From positions 1 through 52,000 of the forward strand of contig NZ_BAGK01000011.1 of the NCBI RefSeq assembly GCF_000308795.1: a stretch of 52,000 nucleotides of DNA, given 5' to 3'. Origin of the DNA: Nocardia thailandica NBRC 100428 (GTDB lineage: Bacteria; Actinomycetota; Actinomycetes; Mycobacteriales; Mycobacteriaceae). Under the pieces are notes generated by a model. That model saw only the letters and a program-made list of their open reading frames with translations, did not search any database and had not been told where the DNA came from. This document shows positions 37,801 through 46,261 of the stretch, piece by piece. The position numbers were made by a program, and so were the translations under genes. How positions within the stretch are numbered: position 1 is the first letter of the stretch; each line of letters opens with the position of its first letter.

Positions 37801-40800
37801 TCAGCCCTGGGCGCGGATCGGGGGTTCCTTCAGCCTGCCGCTCACGGTCTGCCGGGTGACGCCGATCTCGGCCGGCACGGCCTCGACGTAGGGGGTGAAG
37901 CGTTCCAGCGAACCCCAGTCGCGGCCGAGGTCGTGGGACAGGTAGCTGGGGACGGTCTGGGACTTCAGCAGCAGGCCGGTCCAGCCGAGCGGGCCGCCGC
38001 CGATGTCGTCCTGCCAGGCGTTGGACGCGTCCGAACCCACGCGGTCGGGCAGGATGCGCCACTGCGGGACCTCGGCGACACCGTTGTGGTGGTCGAACGG
38101 CCGCTGGCACGGGAACGCCAGGCCCACATGCCAGTCCAGCAGCACGGGCGCCGTCGAGCCGACCACGGAGTTCAGGGTGGCCAGCTTCGGCAGCCGCGGC
38201 GGGGTGACGGCCAGCCACTGCTTCTGGGTGATGTCGTTGTCGGCCGCGACCAGGCGGACGGCGTCGGTCCCCGCCGGGAGCTGGTCGAGGGGGACACGCA
38301 GGTTGCGCCACGACGGCGCCGGGCCGATGTCCAGCGGGACGACCGAGCCGCGCACGTCGACGGTGCCGTCGGGACCGCGAACGCCGTACTCCACCTTCAG
38401 GTCCTGGCCGTAGTGCACGATGCCGTCGGCGTCCACCGAGCGGATGCGGCCCGCGGCGGTGATGATCAGCGCCTGATAGGCGGGATCGTCCCGCAGGCTC
38501 TGCGGCGCGTCGAGGCGGTACCACTGCGAGGTCAGCTTCGCCTGCTGCTGCACGCCGTCCTGGTAGGAGCCGAGGACGGGGGTGCGGGCGGGATCGAGGC
38601 CGAAGGGCAGCGCGACGGAGCTGCCGTTGAGACCGGTCTGCGCGGTGGTGCCGCCGCCGGTGCCCGCGCCGGTGGTCTTGGTGGTCTTGTTCTCGGTGGA
38701 CTCCACGGAATTGGCTCCGCCGGTGGCGGTCTCCTCCGCGTCGGCGGTCAGGTCGGCGGCGACGCCGTTGGGGGTGAATCCCGTCGACTCGGCGCCGAGC
38801 CCGTCGGCGGGCGCGCCGGTGTAGGGGGTCAGCAGCGAGCCGGGTGTATCGGTCTCGACCAGGACCTCGTCGGCCAGCGCGCACGGATTCCCGCGCAGCG
38901 ACTCGATGTTGGACTTGGCGATCGAGTACGCGGGATACTGCGTCACCGCGCCCTTCACCAGCGAGAAGACCTCGATCAGGACGACCAGCGCGGCGGCGAT
39001 GGTCAGCGGGACGGTCGCGAAACGATCGAAACGCCGTGGCGCGCGCGGCTTCCGGTACGGGGCACGCAGATGGAACCACAGCGCGACCAGCAGCGCCAGC
39101 ACGCTGAGGCCGAGGAACAGCGTCGACAGGCCCTTGCCTGCGACCACGGGCGCCTTGTCCCAGAAGGGGACCCCGTAGCTGGAGACGTACCACCAGCCGT
39201 TGGAGCCGGTGAAGGTGAAGGCCAGCAGGAACAACACCGCGGCCGTGAACAGCGCGCGGTTGCGCGGGGCGCGGATTCCGTCGGCGCCCACCGCGACCGC
39301 CGCCAGCGCCGCCAGCGAACCGGCCAGGCCCGCGTAGACGCCGAAGTGGTGTGTCCACTTGGTCGGCGTCCACATCATCAGCAGCAGCGAGGCGAAGACG
39401 ATGCCGAGGATGCGCACGGACGGCCCGCGCGAGGTCCCCGGTATCCGGCCGCGCCGCAGCACCTGCACCACGCAGACCAGCAGGCACAGCAGCATCACCA
39501 GCACGCCGAAGCGCCGCGAGAGGGAGCCGTCGGGGGCGAGCATGAACAGCGAGTCCCAGCGGGTGCGCTCGTCGAACCAGGTCACGTTGGGGCCGACCAG
39601 GGTGCGCACCCGCGTCGCCTCCATGACGGTCGCCAGGGTCTGATCGGCGAACACGACGGTCAGCACGACGGTGCCCGCGGCGAGGCCGGGCGCGAGCAGG
39701 GCGGCGTAGCGGAACACGGTGGCGCCGAGGGACCGTCGCGGCGCGGGCACGGGGGCGGCCGCGTCGCCGTCGGGTTCGTCGGCGGCGACGCGGCGGGGCC
39801 GGACGCCCTGCGCGCGCTTGACGATGATCTCCAGCACCGGCCGCGCGCCCGCGATGAGCGCGGCCAGGCAGATCAGGCCGGTCGGGCCCGCCGCGAGGGA
39901 GAAGGCGGCGATCAGCACGGCCAGCGCGGCGGGCAGCAGCCTGCCGGTCGCGACGGCGCGCTCGATCGCGCACCAGGTGAGCAGCGCGCCCGCGGCGATC
40001 AGCGGCTCGGGGCGCAGCCCGTTGTCGTAGGGCAGCCAGAACGCGAGGAAGACCAGCCCGGCGGTCCACAGCGCCACCCGGTCGCGGCGGACGCGGGCGC
40101 CGAGGCGCGGCAGCACCTCGCGGCTGATCACCGCCCAGCACACCAGCCCGGCGGCCAGCGCGGGCAGCCGCATCCACGGGCTCGCGTCGCTGACCTTCGT
40201 CATCCACGCGAGCACCTCGTAGGACCAGCCGAACGGGGCCTCCGGCACGCCGAACCAGCGGTAGTAGTTGGCCATGTAGCCCGCGTGCTCCGACGCGCGC
40301 GCCATGTTGAGGATGTAGCCGTCGTCGGAGGTGTTGGCGCCGACCACGTGCCACACCAGCAGGGTGCCGACCACCGCGACGTCCGCGCCGGAGACCTGCC
40401 ACCAGTGCCGGGGCAGGAAGCGGCGCGCCCGGCGGCCGTCGCCGGTGTCGAGCAGGTGCAGCGCGATCAGGGCGATCACGGTCGCGACGCCCGCGACGAC
40501 CATCGCCGCGAGCTTGAGCGGGGTCGGGGTCGAGCTGAAGCGGGAGTCGATGTCGGCGTGCAGCGCCGCCCCGGTGAGGGCCGCGGCGTCGAGGTCGGTG
40601 AACACGCCGACGATCTGCGGGCGCTTGTCCACGGTGACGGTGTTGCGGAAGGGGGACCCGTCCTGGCGGGTTACCCCGCGGAACTCGACGGTCGTCGCCT
40701 CCACGGTGGAGTCGATCGCGACGCTCGCGCAGCCGCCGATCTCGGCGACCGGCGCCGAGAGCATCGGCACATCGCGGGCCTGCACGCCGAGCACGCCGTC

Positions 40801-41112
40801 GCGGACGGTGACCGACAGGCCCTTGGCGGTCTGCCCGGAGGCCGCGGGGACGGTGGTCAGCAGCGTGGTGGTGCCGGATTCGGGCAGGCCGCGCAGCACG
40901 GCGCACGGCAGCTCGGCCGTGAGGCGCTGGGGCACGTACGACACGAGGGGCGCTTCGACGCTGGTCGCGCCCGGCTGGGGCCAGTCCAGGCTCGCCCGGT
41001 CCTGACGGACCGGCAGCAGCGGGGTCAGCAGCGCGAGCAGGAACCCGAGGAGCCCGGCGACGAGGGCGATCAGGCGGTATCTCTGGAACGCTCGGTTGGT
41101 TCGGTCCGGCAC
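37801..41112 (-). CDS. emb: Arabinosyltransferase Emb (minus-strand copy, in the embC position behind aftA)
   Basis: 1103 aa from GTG 41112 (VPDRTNRAFQRYRL); a longer upstream reading has no family similarity. Same architecture as the plus-strand copy: first helix, periplasmic domain with AEIGGCASVAIDS, GT-C core with GANTSDDGYILNMARASEHAGYMANYYRWFG, TPTKWTHHFGVYAGLAGSL, about 13 helices, and a C-terminal carbohydrate-binding domain (LNGSSVALPFGLDPARTPV, SWRNLRVPL, CQRPFDHHNGVAEVPQWRILPDR). FGWSYEVLAWMTKVSDASPW and AAGLVCWAVISREVLPRLG are closest to EmbB. An approximately 28-residue Pro/Asp-rich insertion (DEPDGDAAAPVPAPRR, near residue 455) lies in a loop. The linker before the sugar-binding domain is Thr/Gly-rich. 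Gene order (aftA upstream) fits EmbC. Confidence 0.96.
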   Translation of the reverse strand: MPDRTNRAFQRYRLIALVAGLLGFLLALLTPLLPVRQDRASLDWPQPGATSVEAPLVSYVPQRLTAELPCAVLRGLPESGTTTLLTTVPAASGQTAKGLSVTVRDGVLGVQARDVPMLSAPVAEIGGCASVAIDSTVEATTVEFRGVTRQDGSPFRNTVTVDKRPQIVGVFTDLDAAALTGAALHADIDSRFSSTPTPLKLAAMVVAGVATVIALIALHLLDTGDGRRARRFLPRHWWQVSGADVAVVGTLLVWHVVGANTSDDGYILNMARASEHAGYMANYYRWFGVPEAPFGWSYEVLAWMTKVSDASPWMRLPALAAGLVCWAVISREVLPRLGARVRRDRVALWTAGLVFLAFWLPYDNGLRPEPLIAAGALLTWCAIERAVATGRLLPAALAVLIAAFSLAAGPTGLICLAALIAGARPVLEIIVKRAQGVRPRRVAADEPDGDAAAPVPAPRRSLGATVFRYAALLAPGLAAGTVVLTVVFADQTLATVMEATRVRTLVGPNVTWFDERTRWDSLFMLAPDGSLSRRFGVLVMLLCLLVCVVQVLRRGRIPGTSRGPSVRILGIVFASLLLMMWTPTKWTHHFGVYAGLAGSLAALAAVAVGADGIRAPRNRALFTAAVLFLLAFTFTGSNGWWYVSSYGVPFWDKAPVVAGKGLSTLFLGLSVLALLVALWFHLRAPYRKPRAPRRFDRFATVPLTIAAALVVLIEVFSLVKGAVTQYPAYSIAKSNIESLRGNPCALADEVLVETDTPGSLLTPYTGAPADGLGAESTGFTPNGVAADLTADAEETATGGANSVESTENKTTKTTGAGTGGGTTAQTGLNGSSVALPFGLDPARTPVLGSYQDGVQQQAKLTSQWYRLDAPQSLRDDPAYQALIITAAGRIRSVDADGIVHYGQDLKVEYGVRGPDGTVDVRGSVVPLDIGPAPSWRNLRVPLDQLPAGTDAVRLVAADNDITQKQWLAVTPPRLPKLATLNSVVGSTAPVLLDWHVGLAFPCQRPFDHHNGVAEVPQWRILPDRVGSDASNAWQDDIGGGPLGWTGLLLKSQTVPSYLSHDLGRDWGSLERFTPYVEAVPAEIGVTRQTVSGRLKEPPIRAQG

Positions 41113-41150
41113 GGGGATTGATGCTAACCGCGACGGCCGGGCCCGCGCGG

Positions 41151-41654
41151 TCAGCCCGCGGCGCGCGTGCTCTCGGCCAGCAGCGCGCGGCCCCACGCGG
41201 GCACCGCCGTGTCCGGGCGGGGGAAGGCCGCGAGCTCGCCGCGTAGCTGGTCAGCGGTGATGGGCGCGGTGCCCTCGGGGAGTTCGGTGGTGGAGAACGC
41301 GGTCTTGAACCGGGTCGGTCCCGCCACGAAGACCTCCGCGGCGAGCCACGCGCCCGCGTGCGGGTCGTAGGACATCCGCTTGTGCTCGGCCAGGTAGTGC
41401 ACGAGGTCCGGCGGCGCCTCCAGTTCGGTGACCGTGCCGTCGCGGTGGCGCACCTCGATGTAGGCCGACAGCCCGTCGCCGACGGCGACGGCGCGCACGG
41501 TGGCGAACCGCTGACCCGGCTGCAACAGCGTGATGGCCAGGTCGACCATGGCCTGCTCGACCGCCGCGAGCGAGGGCAGGGCCGGGGGAGGGGCAGTTTC
41601 GCGCGCCAGTCGTGGGCGCAGCAGATCGAAACGATCCTGCCTGCTGAGCGTCAT
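41151..41654 (-). CDS. Conserved-looking protein of unknown function between aftA and emb
   Basis: 167 aa from ATG 41654, with AGAGG upstream; earlier in-frame starts lie in a palindrome. MTLSRQDRFDLLRPRLARE begins a soluble protein; the middle holds a strand-rich part (VRAVAVGDGLSAYIEVRHRDGTVTELEAPPDLVHYLAEHKRM) with charged helices around it. No signal peptide or membrane segment. No motif was recognised. It is 38 bp upstream of the minus-strand emb GTG on the same strand, so it is likely co-transcribed with emb and could be an accessory factor; this is inference from position only. Confidence 0.75.
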   Translation of the reverse strand: MTLSRQDRFDLLRPRLARETAPPPALPSLAAVEQAMVDLAITLLQPGQRFATVRAVAVGDGLSAYIEVRHRDGTVTELEAPPDLVHYLAEHKRMSYDPHAGAWLAAEVFVAGPTRFKTAFSTTELPEGTAPITADQLRGELAAFPRPDTAVPAWGRALLAESTRAAG

Positions 41655-41675
41655 AGCAATACCTCTGCATCCGTA

Positions 41676-41705
41676 CCGGAGTGACACCGAGTCGGTGTAC
41701 TCCGG
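41676..41705. promoter_or_regulatory. Near-perfect inverted repeat upstream of the unknown gene
   Basis: CCGGAGT-G-ACACCGA, loop G, TCGGTGT-ACTCCGG. It lies 22-51 nt before ATG 41654 and can act as an operator or a 5'-UTR hairpin. A second hyphenated palindrome CTGACC-G-GGTCAG is at 41773-41785. Confidence 0.5.
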
Positions 41706-41825
41706 TCGGCCGAACTTTCGAACAAGGCGCAGCGTACCCCGCATGCGCTGCCGTATGGTCGGGATACCCGCTCTGACCGGGTCAGGTGTGGGATATCACG
41801 CCTGGCTTACCCGTGGTTACCCATC

Positions 41826-42362
41826 TCACGCCGCGGAGACACGCAACGCGAACCAGCCCTCCGCCGGGTCGGCGAAACCGTGGTACAGCAACGGGATTCG
41901 CTGATCGACCGCGAAGTGCCGGTACACCGCCGCCATCGCCTGGCGCATCGCGAAGGACTGGAAGTCCTCTATACGCCGCGGGCCGATCGGATGCTCGGGC
42001 AGCAGGGACAGCCGATCCAGCTCGACCGGATCGTCGATGTCGAGGCCGCCGGGTTCGGGGTCCTCGATGAGGTGATCGTGCAGGACCTCGCGGGCGGCGG
42101 TCGGATCGTGCCGGGGCCCGGTGTAGGCCTGCTCGTGCGCGTGGACGAGATCGCGCGCGCCGAGGGGCGCGGACGTGGCTTCGATCAGGGCGATCAGCTC
42201 GGCGTCGGGTACCGGTTTTCGGTCGCGGACCGGGGCCTGCTCGAGAAGGTGCAGGATGTAGCCGCCGCGCACGAGCGGCTCGGGGACCAGGAAGACGCTC
42301 ACGCTGGGACAGGTGAGGTTCCCGCCGGTCAAACACATCCTGGTGTGCATCGGATCGGACAT
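41826..42362 (-). CDS. Unknown soluble protein downstream of aftA
   Basis: 178 aa from ATG 42362, preceded by GGAGGAGG that decides the start. The sequence starts MSDPMHTRMCLTGGNLTCPSV, with two early Cys. A central acidic stretch (HLIEDPEPGGLDIDDPVELDRLSL) and a C-terminal FQSFAMRQAMAAVYRHFAVDQR...PAEGWFALRVSA follow. No membrane or signal segment and no catalytic motif. It lies 171 bp upstream of the next unknown gene and follows aftA on the same strand. Function unknown. Confidence 0.7.
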   Translation of the reverse strand: MSDPMHTRMCLTGGNLTCPSVSVFLVPEPLVRGGYILHLLEQAPVRDRKPVPDAELIALIEATSAPLGARDLVHAHEQAYTGPRHDPTAAREVLHDHLIEDPEPGGLDIDDPVELDRLSLLPEHPIGPRRIEDFQSFAMRQAMAAVYRHFAVDQRIPLLYHGFADPAEGWFALRVSAA

Positions 42363-42508
42363 ATGTCCTCCTCCGCGTAGCGGGCCGGTCACGACCCGGT
42401 TCGAACCGTGGATCGAGTGGTGGAGCGCCGTCCGCGTCGCGCGGGCGACCGTGCCGCACCAGTCAGTGTAGTGCTGCGCGGTTGCCCGGCGGGATGAACA
42501 TCGCGAAA

Positions 42509-42546
42509 ACGACCCGGCGCGATCGGGATGACCTGCGCCGGGTCGT
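42509..42546. terminator. aftA: Hairpin after aftA
   Basis: The 12-bp arms ACGACCCGGCGC and GCGCCGGGTCGT are perfect, with a 14-nt loop, 20 bp after the aftA stop. On the minus strand the far arm is followed by TTTTCG. Confidence 0.7.
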
Positions 42547-42566
42547 CGGGGGTGCCGGTCGGCGGG

Positions 42567-44519
42567 TCAGCGCCGGACGGTAACCAGCGTGAAGGGCCCG
42601 ATATCGGTGGTCTCGAAGCGCGGGTCGGCGAACAGGGCGGCCGGGAAGGACACCGTGTAGCGCCGCACGTTCGGGTCGTTGGGATAGACGTCCTCGGCCA
42701 GCCGCAGCGTGTACCGGTCGCCCTCGTGCCGGAACAGGAACGCGTCCGGCGCCCGCCACGGCGCGGCGTCCATCGCCGTCAGCAGCGCCTCGGGGGAGGC
42801 GGCCTCGCTCCACCGCGCGATGGCCGCCGCCCGGCCGGAGAAGTCGGCGAGCGGGTTCGCGTAGTGCGAGGTCAGCGCCTGGAAACCGAAGTACGGGTAG
42901 ATGGCCAGGAAGGTGGTGTCGGCGGTCAGCACCACGGTCTCGTCGCGCGGCCGCCCGGTCTGGGTGCGCAGGGCCGCGTCGATCGCCCGGTAGTAGGACT
43001 CGGCCGAGGGCGGACGCTTGTCGGCGCGCTCACCGTTGCCATCGGTGTCGGTGTAGGCCAGGTCGATCTCGTGGGTCAGCACGCCGGGGATGGCCTGGGC
43101 GAAGGACAGGGCGCCGAGCACCGCGACCACCGCCGCGGCGACGCGCAGGCCGGCGGGCTCGTCGAACAGCTGGTAGAGCGCGCGGGCGCCCTCGAAGAAC
43201 CCGAACGCGCCCGCCGCGGCGAGCAGCACGAGCAGGACCGGGGTGAGCCGGAAGGAGAGCAGGGTGGTGCCGATCGCGGTGGCCGCCAGCGACAGCAGCG
43301 TCCACAGGTAGACGCCGATCACGCCGAGGCCGAGCGCCTGCGCCCGCCGCGACGAGCCCGCCCGCAGCACCAGCCAGATCGTGCCGAGCAGGCAGAACGC
43401 CCCGCGCAGGCTGAACTCGGTCATCGGGAACGACATCTCCGCCCCGAAGGTCGGCAGGTAGTGCAGGGCCGTGCCCGAACTCGCCGTCGCGCCGGTGGCG
43501 GCCTGCCTCAGGTACGGGCCCCACACCAGCAGCGCGATCAGCCCCGAGATCGCCCCGATGACGACCAGTTTGACCAGCGGCGGCACCGCCGCCCGCCAGG
43601 CGGGACCGAGGTCGACGGGTTCGCGGCGGCCGATCCGCGGTCGGGTGAGCTGCCGGTGCGCCCGCAGCGCGAGCGCGGCCGCGACCACCGCCATCAGGGT
43701 GACGATGAACGCGCCCGCGATGAAGTACAGCGTGTAGAAGCATCCGGCCAGCCCGAGGAACAGGCCGGTGCCGAGCACCGCGCCCCAGCCGCCCGCGGTC
43801 GCGCCGTCGGGCTCCGGCCGGTGCAGCGCGCCCCACGCCAGGATCAGCACCGGCGGGATGAGCAGGATGAGGACCGCGCTGTAGGCCTCGGGGGAGGCGT
43901 AGGCGATGGTCATCGCGGTCACCGCGGCCGCCGCGCCCACCGCGAGGTCCGCGCGGACCAGTGCCGACCACAGCACCAGCGCGATCACCGCGAACACGGC
44001 GAGCAGCCCGATCGCGTACGGCTTGAACACCTCCCAGCCGTCCATGCCGAGCGCGTCGCCGACCCGGCCACCGATCCAGAACCAGCCCGCGGGGTAGTAC
44101 GGCGGCAGGTCGGCGTAGGTCATGTCGCGCAGCGCGGGGCTGTCGGTCAGGCGGGTCAGGTACTCGGTGCGGAACTCCTGGTCGACCGAGATGCCGTAGA
44201 GGTAGAGCTTGGTCGCGGCCAGGGGCATGCCGAGGGTGACCGTGACGAACGTCGACAGGCCGACCCACGACAGCAGCTTGGCCACCACCGGCCTGCGGCG
44301 CAGCCGGATCAGCGTGATCGACGCGACCAGCAGCGCGGCCGCCACGACCTGGCCGACGGTGGTCAGTGCCTTGGTGACATTGGACGAGTTGAAGGCGGGC
44401 CACTGGACGACCGCGAACGCGAACAGCCCGATCGCGGCGACCAGGGCGGCCACGACCGCCGCCGCCAGCGCCTCCCCGAGCCCGCGGCCGGCCCGGCGCG
44501 CCAGGACACCCGCGTTCAC
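42567..44519 (-). CDS. aftA: Galactan 5-O-arabinofuranosyltransferase AftA
   Basis: 650 aa from GTG 44519 (VNAGVLARRAG), chosen because it matches the usual length of about 640; a TTG at 44630 and GTG 44612 would add a basic extension. AftA puts the first Araf on galactan, priming arabinan. AFNSSNVTKALTTVGQVVAA, TLGMPLAATKLYLYGISVDQEFRTEYLTRLTDSPALRDMTYADLPPYYPAGWFW is the conserved first part with the active Asp residues. About 11 helices (residues 15-460) precede a soluble domain: HEIDLAYTDTDGNGERADKRPPSAESYY, VLTADTTFLAIYPYFGFQALTSHYANPLADF and YTLRLAEDVYPNDPNVRRYTV. It matches Rv3792. It stands directly behind the MerR gene on the same strand. Confidence 0.97.
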   Translation of the reverse strand: MNAGVLARRAGRGLGEALAAAVVAALVAAIGLFAFAVVQWPAFNSSNVTKALTTVGQVVAAALLVASITLIRLRRRPVVAKLLSWVGLSTFVTVTLGMPLAATKLYLYGISVDQEFRTEYLTRLTDSPALRDMTYADLPPYYPAGWFWIGGRVGDALGMDGWEVFKPYAIGLLAVFAVIALVLWSALVRADLAVGAAAAVTAMTIAYASPEAYSAVLILLIPPVLILAWGALHRPEPDGATAGGWGAVLGTGLFLGLAGCFYTLYFIAGAFIVTLMAVVAAALALRAHRQLTRPRIGRREPVDLGPAWRAAVPPLVKLVVIGAISGLIALLVWGPYLRQAATGATASSGTALHYLPTFGAEMSFPMTEFSLRGAFCLLGTIWLVLRAGSSRRAQALGLGVIGVYLWTLLSLAATAIGTTLLSFRLTPVLLVLLAAAGAFGFFEGARALYQLFDEPAGLRVAAAVVAVLGALSFAQAIPGVLTHEIDLAYTDTDGNGERADKRPPSAESYYRAIDAALRTQTGRPRDETVVLTADTTFLAIYPYFGFQALTSHYANPLADFSGRAAAIARWSEAASPEALLTAMDAAPWRAPDAFLFRHEGDRYTLRLAEDVYPNDPNVRRYTVSFPAALFADPRFETTDIGPFTLVTVRR

Positions 44520-44632
44520 GCGTGGAGTCCGTCCGCCGGATCGACCCGCAGGTCGTCGTCGATACGTCTTGCCCCCCGGTCGATCCCCTGCACGTTGCCT
44601 CCGGCTAGTCACCCGATCAGATCGGGGCAAGC

Positions 44633-45007
44633 CTAGTGCGAAGCCGCGAAACGTTCCCCGGCGCGTTCGATGACGTCGTCGAGCACCTCGCGCGAACGGA
44701 CCAGATCGGTGATCATCCGATCGATCCGCGCGCGTTCGGTGGTGAGCGCGCGCACCAGCTGGGGCGTGGCGAATTCGTTGGCGCCGCCGTCGGTGTCGCG
44801 CATGCAGGGCAGGATCTGCGCGATCCGCTTGCTGGTGAGGCCGGCCGCGAACAGTTCCTGGATGTGGATGACCCGATCCACGGCCCAGTCGGGATAATCG
44901 CGGTGCCCGCCGGCCGTGCGCTCGGCGGCCAGCAGGCCCTGCTCCTCGTAGTAGCGCAGGGAGCGTTCGCTCACCCCGGTCCGGCGGGCGAGTTCACCGA
45001 TCCGCAT
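44633..45007 (-). CDS. MerR-family transcriptional regulator
   Basis: 124 aa from ATG 45007 (AGGTGA upstream). MRIGELARRTGVSERSLRYYEEQGLL is the MerR winged helix-turn-helix, HRDYPDWAVDRVIHIQELFAAGLTSKRIAQIL the wing and second helices, and a long coiled-coil dimer helix follows (about 85-115). A single Cys in LPCMRDTDGG could sense redox or electrophiles. It is divergent from an Old-Yellow-Enzyme gene; their 65-bp gap holds a MerR-type over-long promoter with a dyad, so it probably activates that enzyme. Ends 113 bp from the aftA GTG. Confidence 0.92.
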   Translation of the reverse strand: MRIGELARRTGVSERSLRYYEEQGLLAAERTAGGHRDYPDWAVDRVIHIQELFAAGLTSKRIAQILPCMRDTDGGANEFATPQLVRALTTERARIDRMITDLVRSREVLDDVIERAGERFAASH

Positions 45008-45034
45008 CTGTCACCTGGCCTTTCGTCTCCGGGC

Positions 45035-45066
45035 TTGAATCTCACACCGGTGTCAGGTTTTACGGT
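45035..45066 (+). promoter_or_regulatory. MerR-type promoter with 19-20 bp spacer and operator dyad
   Basis: TTGAAT (45035-45040), a 20-bp spacer containing TCACACCGGTGTCA, then TACGGT (45061-45066). The start site would fall at about 45072-45073, the ATG itself, so the mRNA is probably leaderless. The long spacer is what MerR activators untwist. Confidence 0.6.
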
Positions 45067-45072
45067 ACCCGC

Positions 45073-46191
45073 ATGACGAACGACGCGGTCACCCCGAACC
45101 TGTTCACCCCCGCCGACCTCGGCGCGCTGCACCTGCCGAACCGCCTGGTCATGGCGCCGATGACCCGCAACAGGGCCGCCGCCGACGGCGTGCCGACCCC
45201 GCTCATGGCCACCTACTACGCGCAGCGCGCGAGCGCCGGCCTCATCATCGCCGAGGCAACCACGCCGAACCCGGTCGGCCAGACCTACACCCACATCCCC
45301 GGCGCCTACACCGAGGCGCAGACCGAGGGCTGGCGCGCGGTGACCGAGGCCGTGCGCGCCGCGGGCGGCGCGATGTTCCTGCAGCTCCAGCACGGCGGGC
45401 GGGTCGGCCACCCGGCCAACAGCGGGCTGACGCCGGTCGCGCCGTCACCCGTGCCGCTGCCCGAGCCCATCCACACCCCCGCGGGCGACGTGCCCGCGGT
45501 CGTTCCCGAGGAACTGACGGTCGCGGGTATCGAGGCCACCGTGGCCGACTTCGTGTCCGCCGCCCGCAACGCCGTCGCCGCCGGGTTCGCCGGCGTGGAG
45601 ATCCACAGCGCCAACGGCTATCTCCTGCACCAGTTCCTGGCCACCAACACCAACCTGCGCACCGACGGGTACGGCGGCTCGATCGCCGGGCGCATCCGGC
45701 TCACCGTCGAGGTGGTGACCGCGGTCGCCGCGGCCATCGGGCCCGAGCGGGTCGGCGTGCGGGTCTCGCCCGGCGGCACCGTCAACGGCATCGCGGAGAC
45801 CGACACCGAGGCGCTGTACCCGGAACTGGTCGCCGCGCTGGACCGGCTCGGCCTCGCCTACCTGCACTACGTCTTCGCCGACCCGGACTCGGCCGTCTTC
45901 CGGCGGATCCGCGACCTGTGGACGGGCACTCTCGTCGCCAACCCGAACCTGGGCTGGGGCGTCCCGTTGCCCGCCGACGGCGGCAGGGCGGCCGCGGAGG
46001 CCCTGCTCGCGGCGGGCGCCGACCTGATCTCGCTCGGCCGGTCGTTCCTGGCCAACCCCGACCTCGTCGAGCGCCTGCGCCTCGGCGCTCCGCTCAACCC
46101 GGTCCGCGACGCGCACCTGATGTACGTGGGCGGCGCGGAGGGCTACACCGACTACCCGACCCTGGCCGAGGCCGCGTCGGTGGCCGTGTGA
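45073..46191 (+). CDS. Old Yellow Enzyme-family alkene reductase (NemA-like)
   Basis: 372 aa from ATG 45073; no ribosome-binding site, in line with a leaderless start. An FMN enzyme that reduces activated C=C bonds of electrophiles with NAD(P)H. LHLPNRLVMAPMTRNRA is the OYE start; QLQHGGRVGHPANS gives the substrate-binding site; EIHSANGYLLHQFLATNTNLRTDGYGGSIAGRIRLTVEVV is the central signature with the FMN contacts; NPNLGWGVPLP and ADLISLGRSFLANPDLVERL are the phosphate-binding end. The usual His-Asn pair is seen in HSAN. Detoxification under control of the divergent MerR is likely. Confidence 0.93.
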   Translation: MTNDAVTPNLFTPADLGALHLPNRLVMAPMTRNRAAADGVPTPLMATYYAQRASAGLIIAEATTPNPVGQTYTHIPGAYTEAQTEGWRAVTEAVRAAGGAMFLQLQHGGRVGHPANSGLTPVAPSPVPLPEPIHTPAGDVPAVVPEELTVAGIEATVADFVSAARNAVAAGFAGVEIHSANGYLLHQFLATNTNLRTDGYGGSIAGRIRLTVEVVTAVAAAIGPERVGVRVSPGGTVNGIAETDTEALYPELVAALDRLGLAYLHYVFADPDSAVFRRIRDLWTGTLVANPNLGWGVPLPADGGRAAAEALLAAGADLISLGRSFLANPDLVERLRLGAPLNPVRDAHLMYVGGAEGYTDYPTLAEAASVAV

Positions 46192-46261
46192 GCCGACCCG
46201 GAGACGGCGATGCCGCGCCGCCCGGACGGACGACGCGGCCTCACCGACGAGCGGACCCGCG

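Noticed and set aside
37636..41121. A 1161-codon plus-strand frame opposite emb (-)
   Set aside because: Mirror of the Emb coding strand; no domain.
44520..44630. N-terminal extension of AftA from TTG 44630
   Set aside because: The extension is only basic low-complexity; the GTG at 44519 gives the normal family length.
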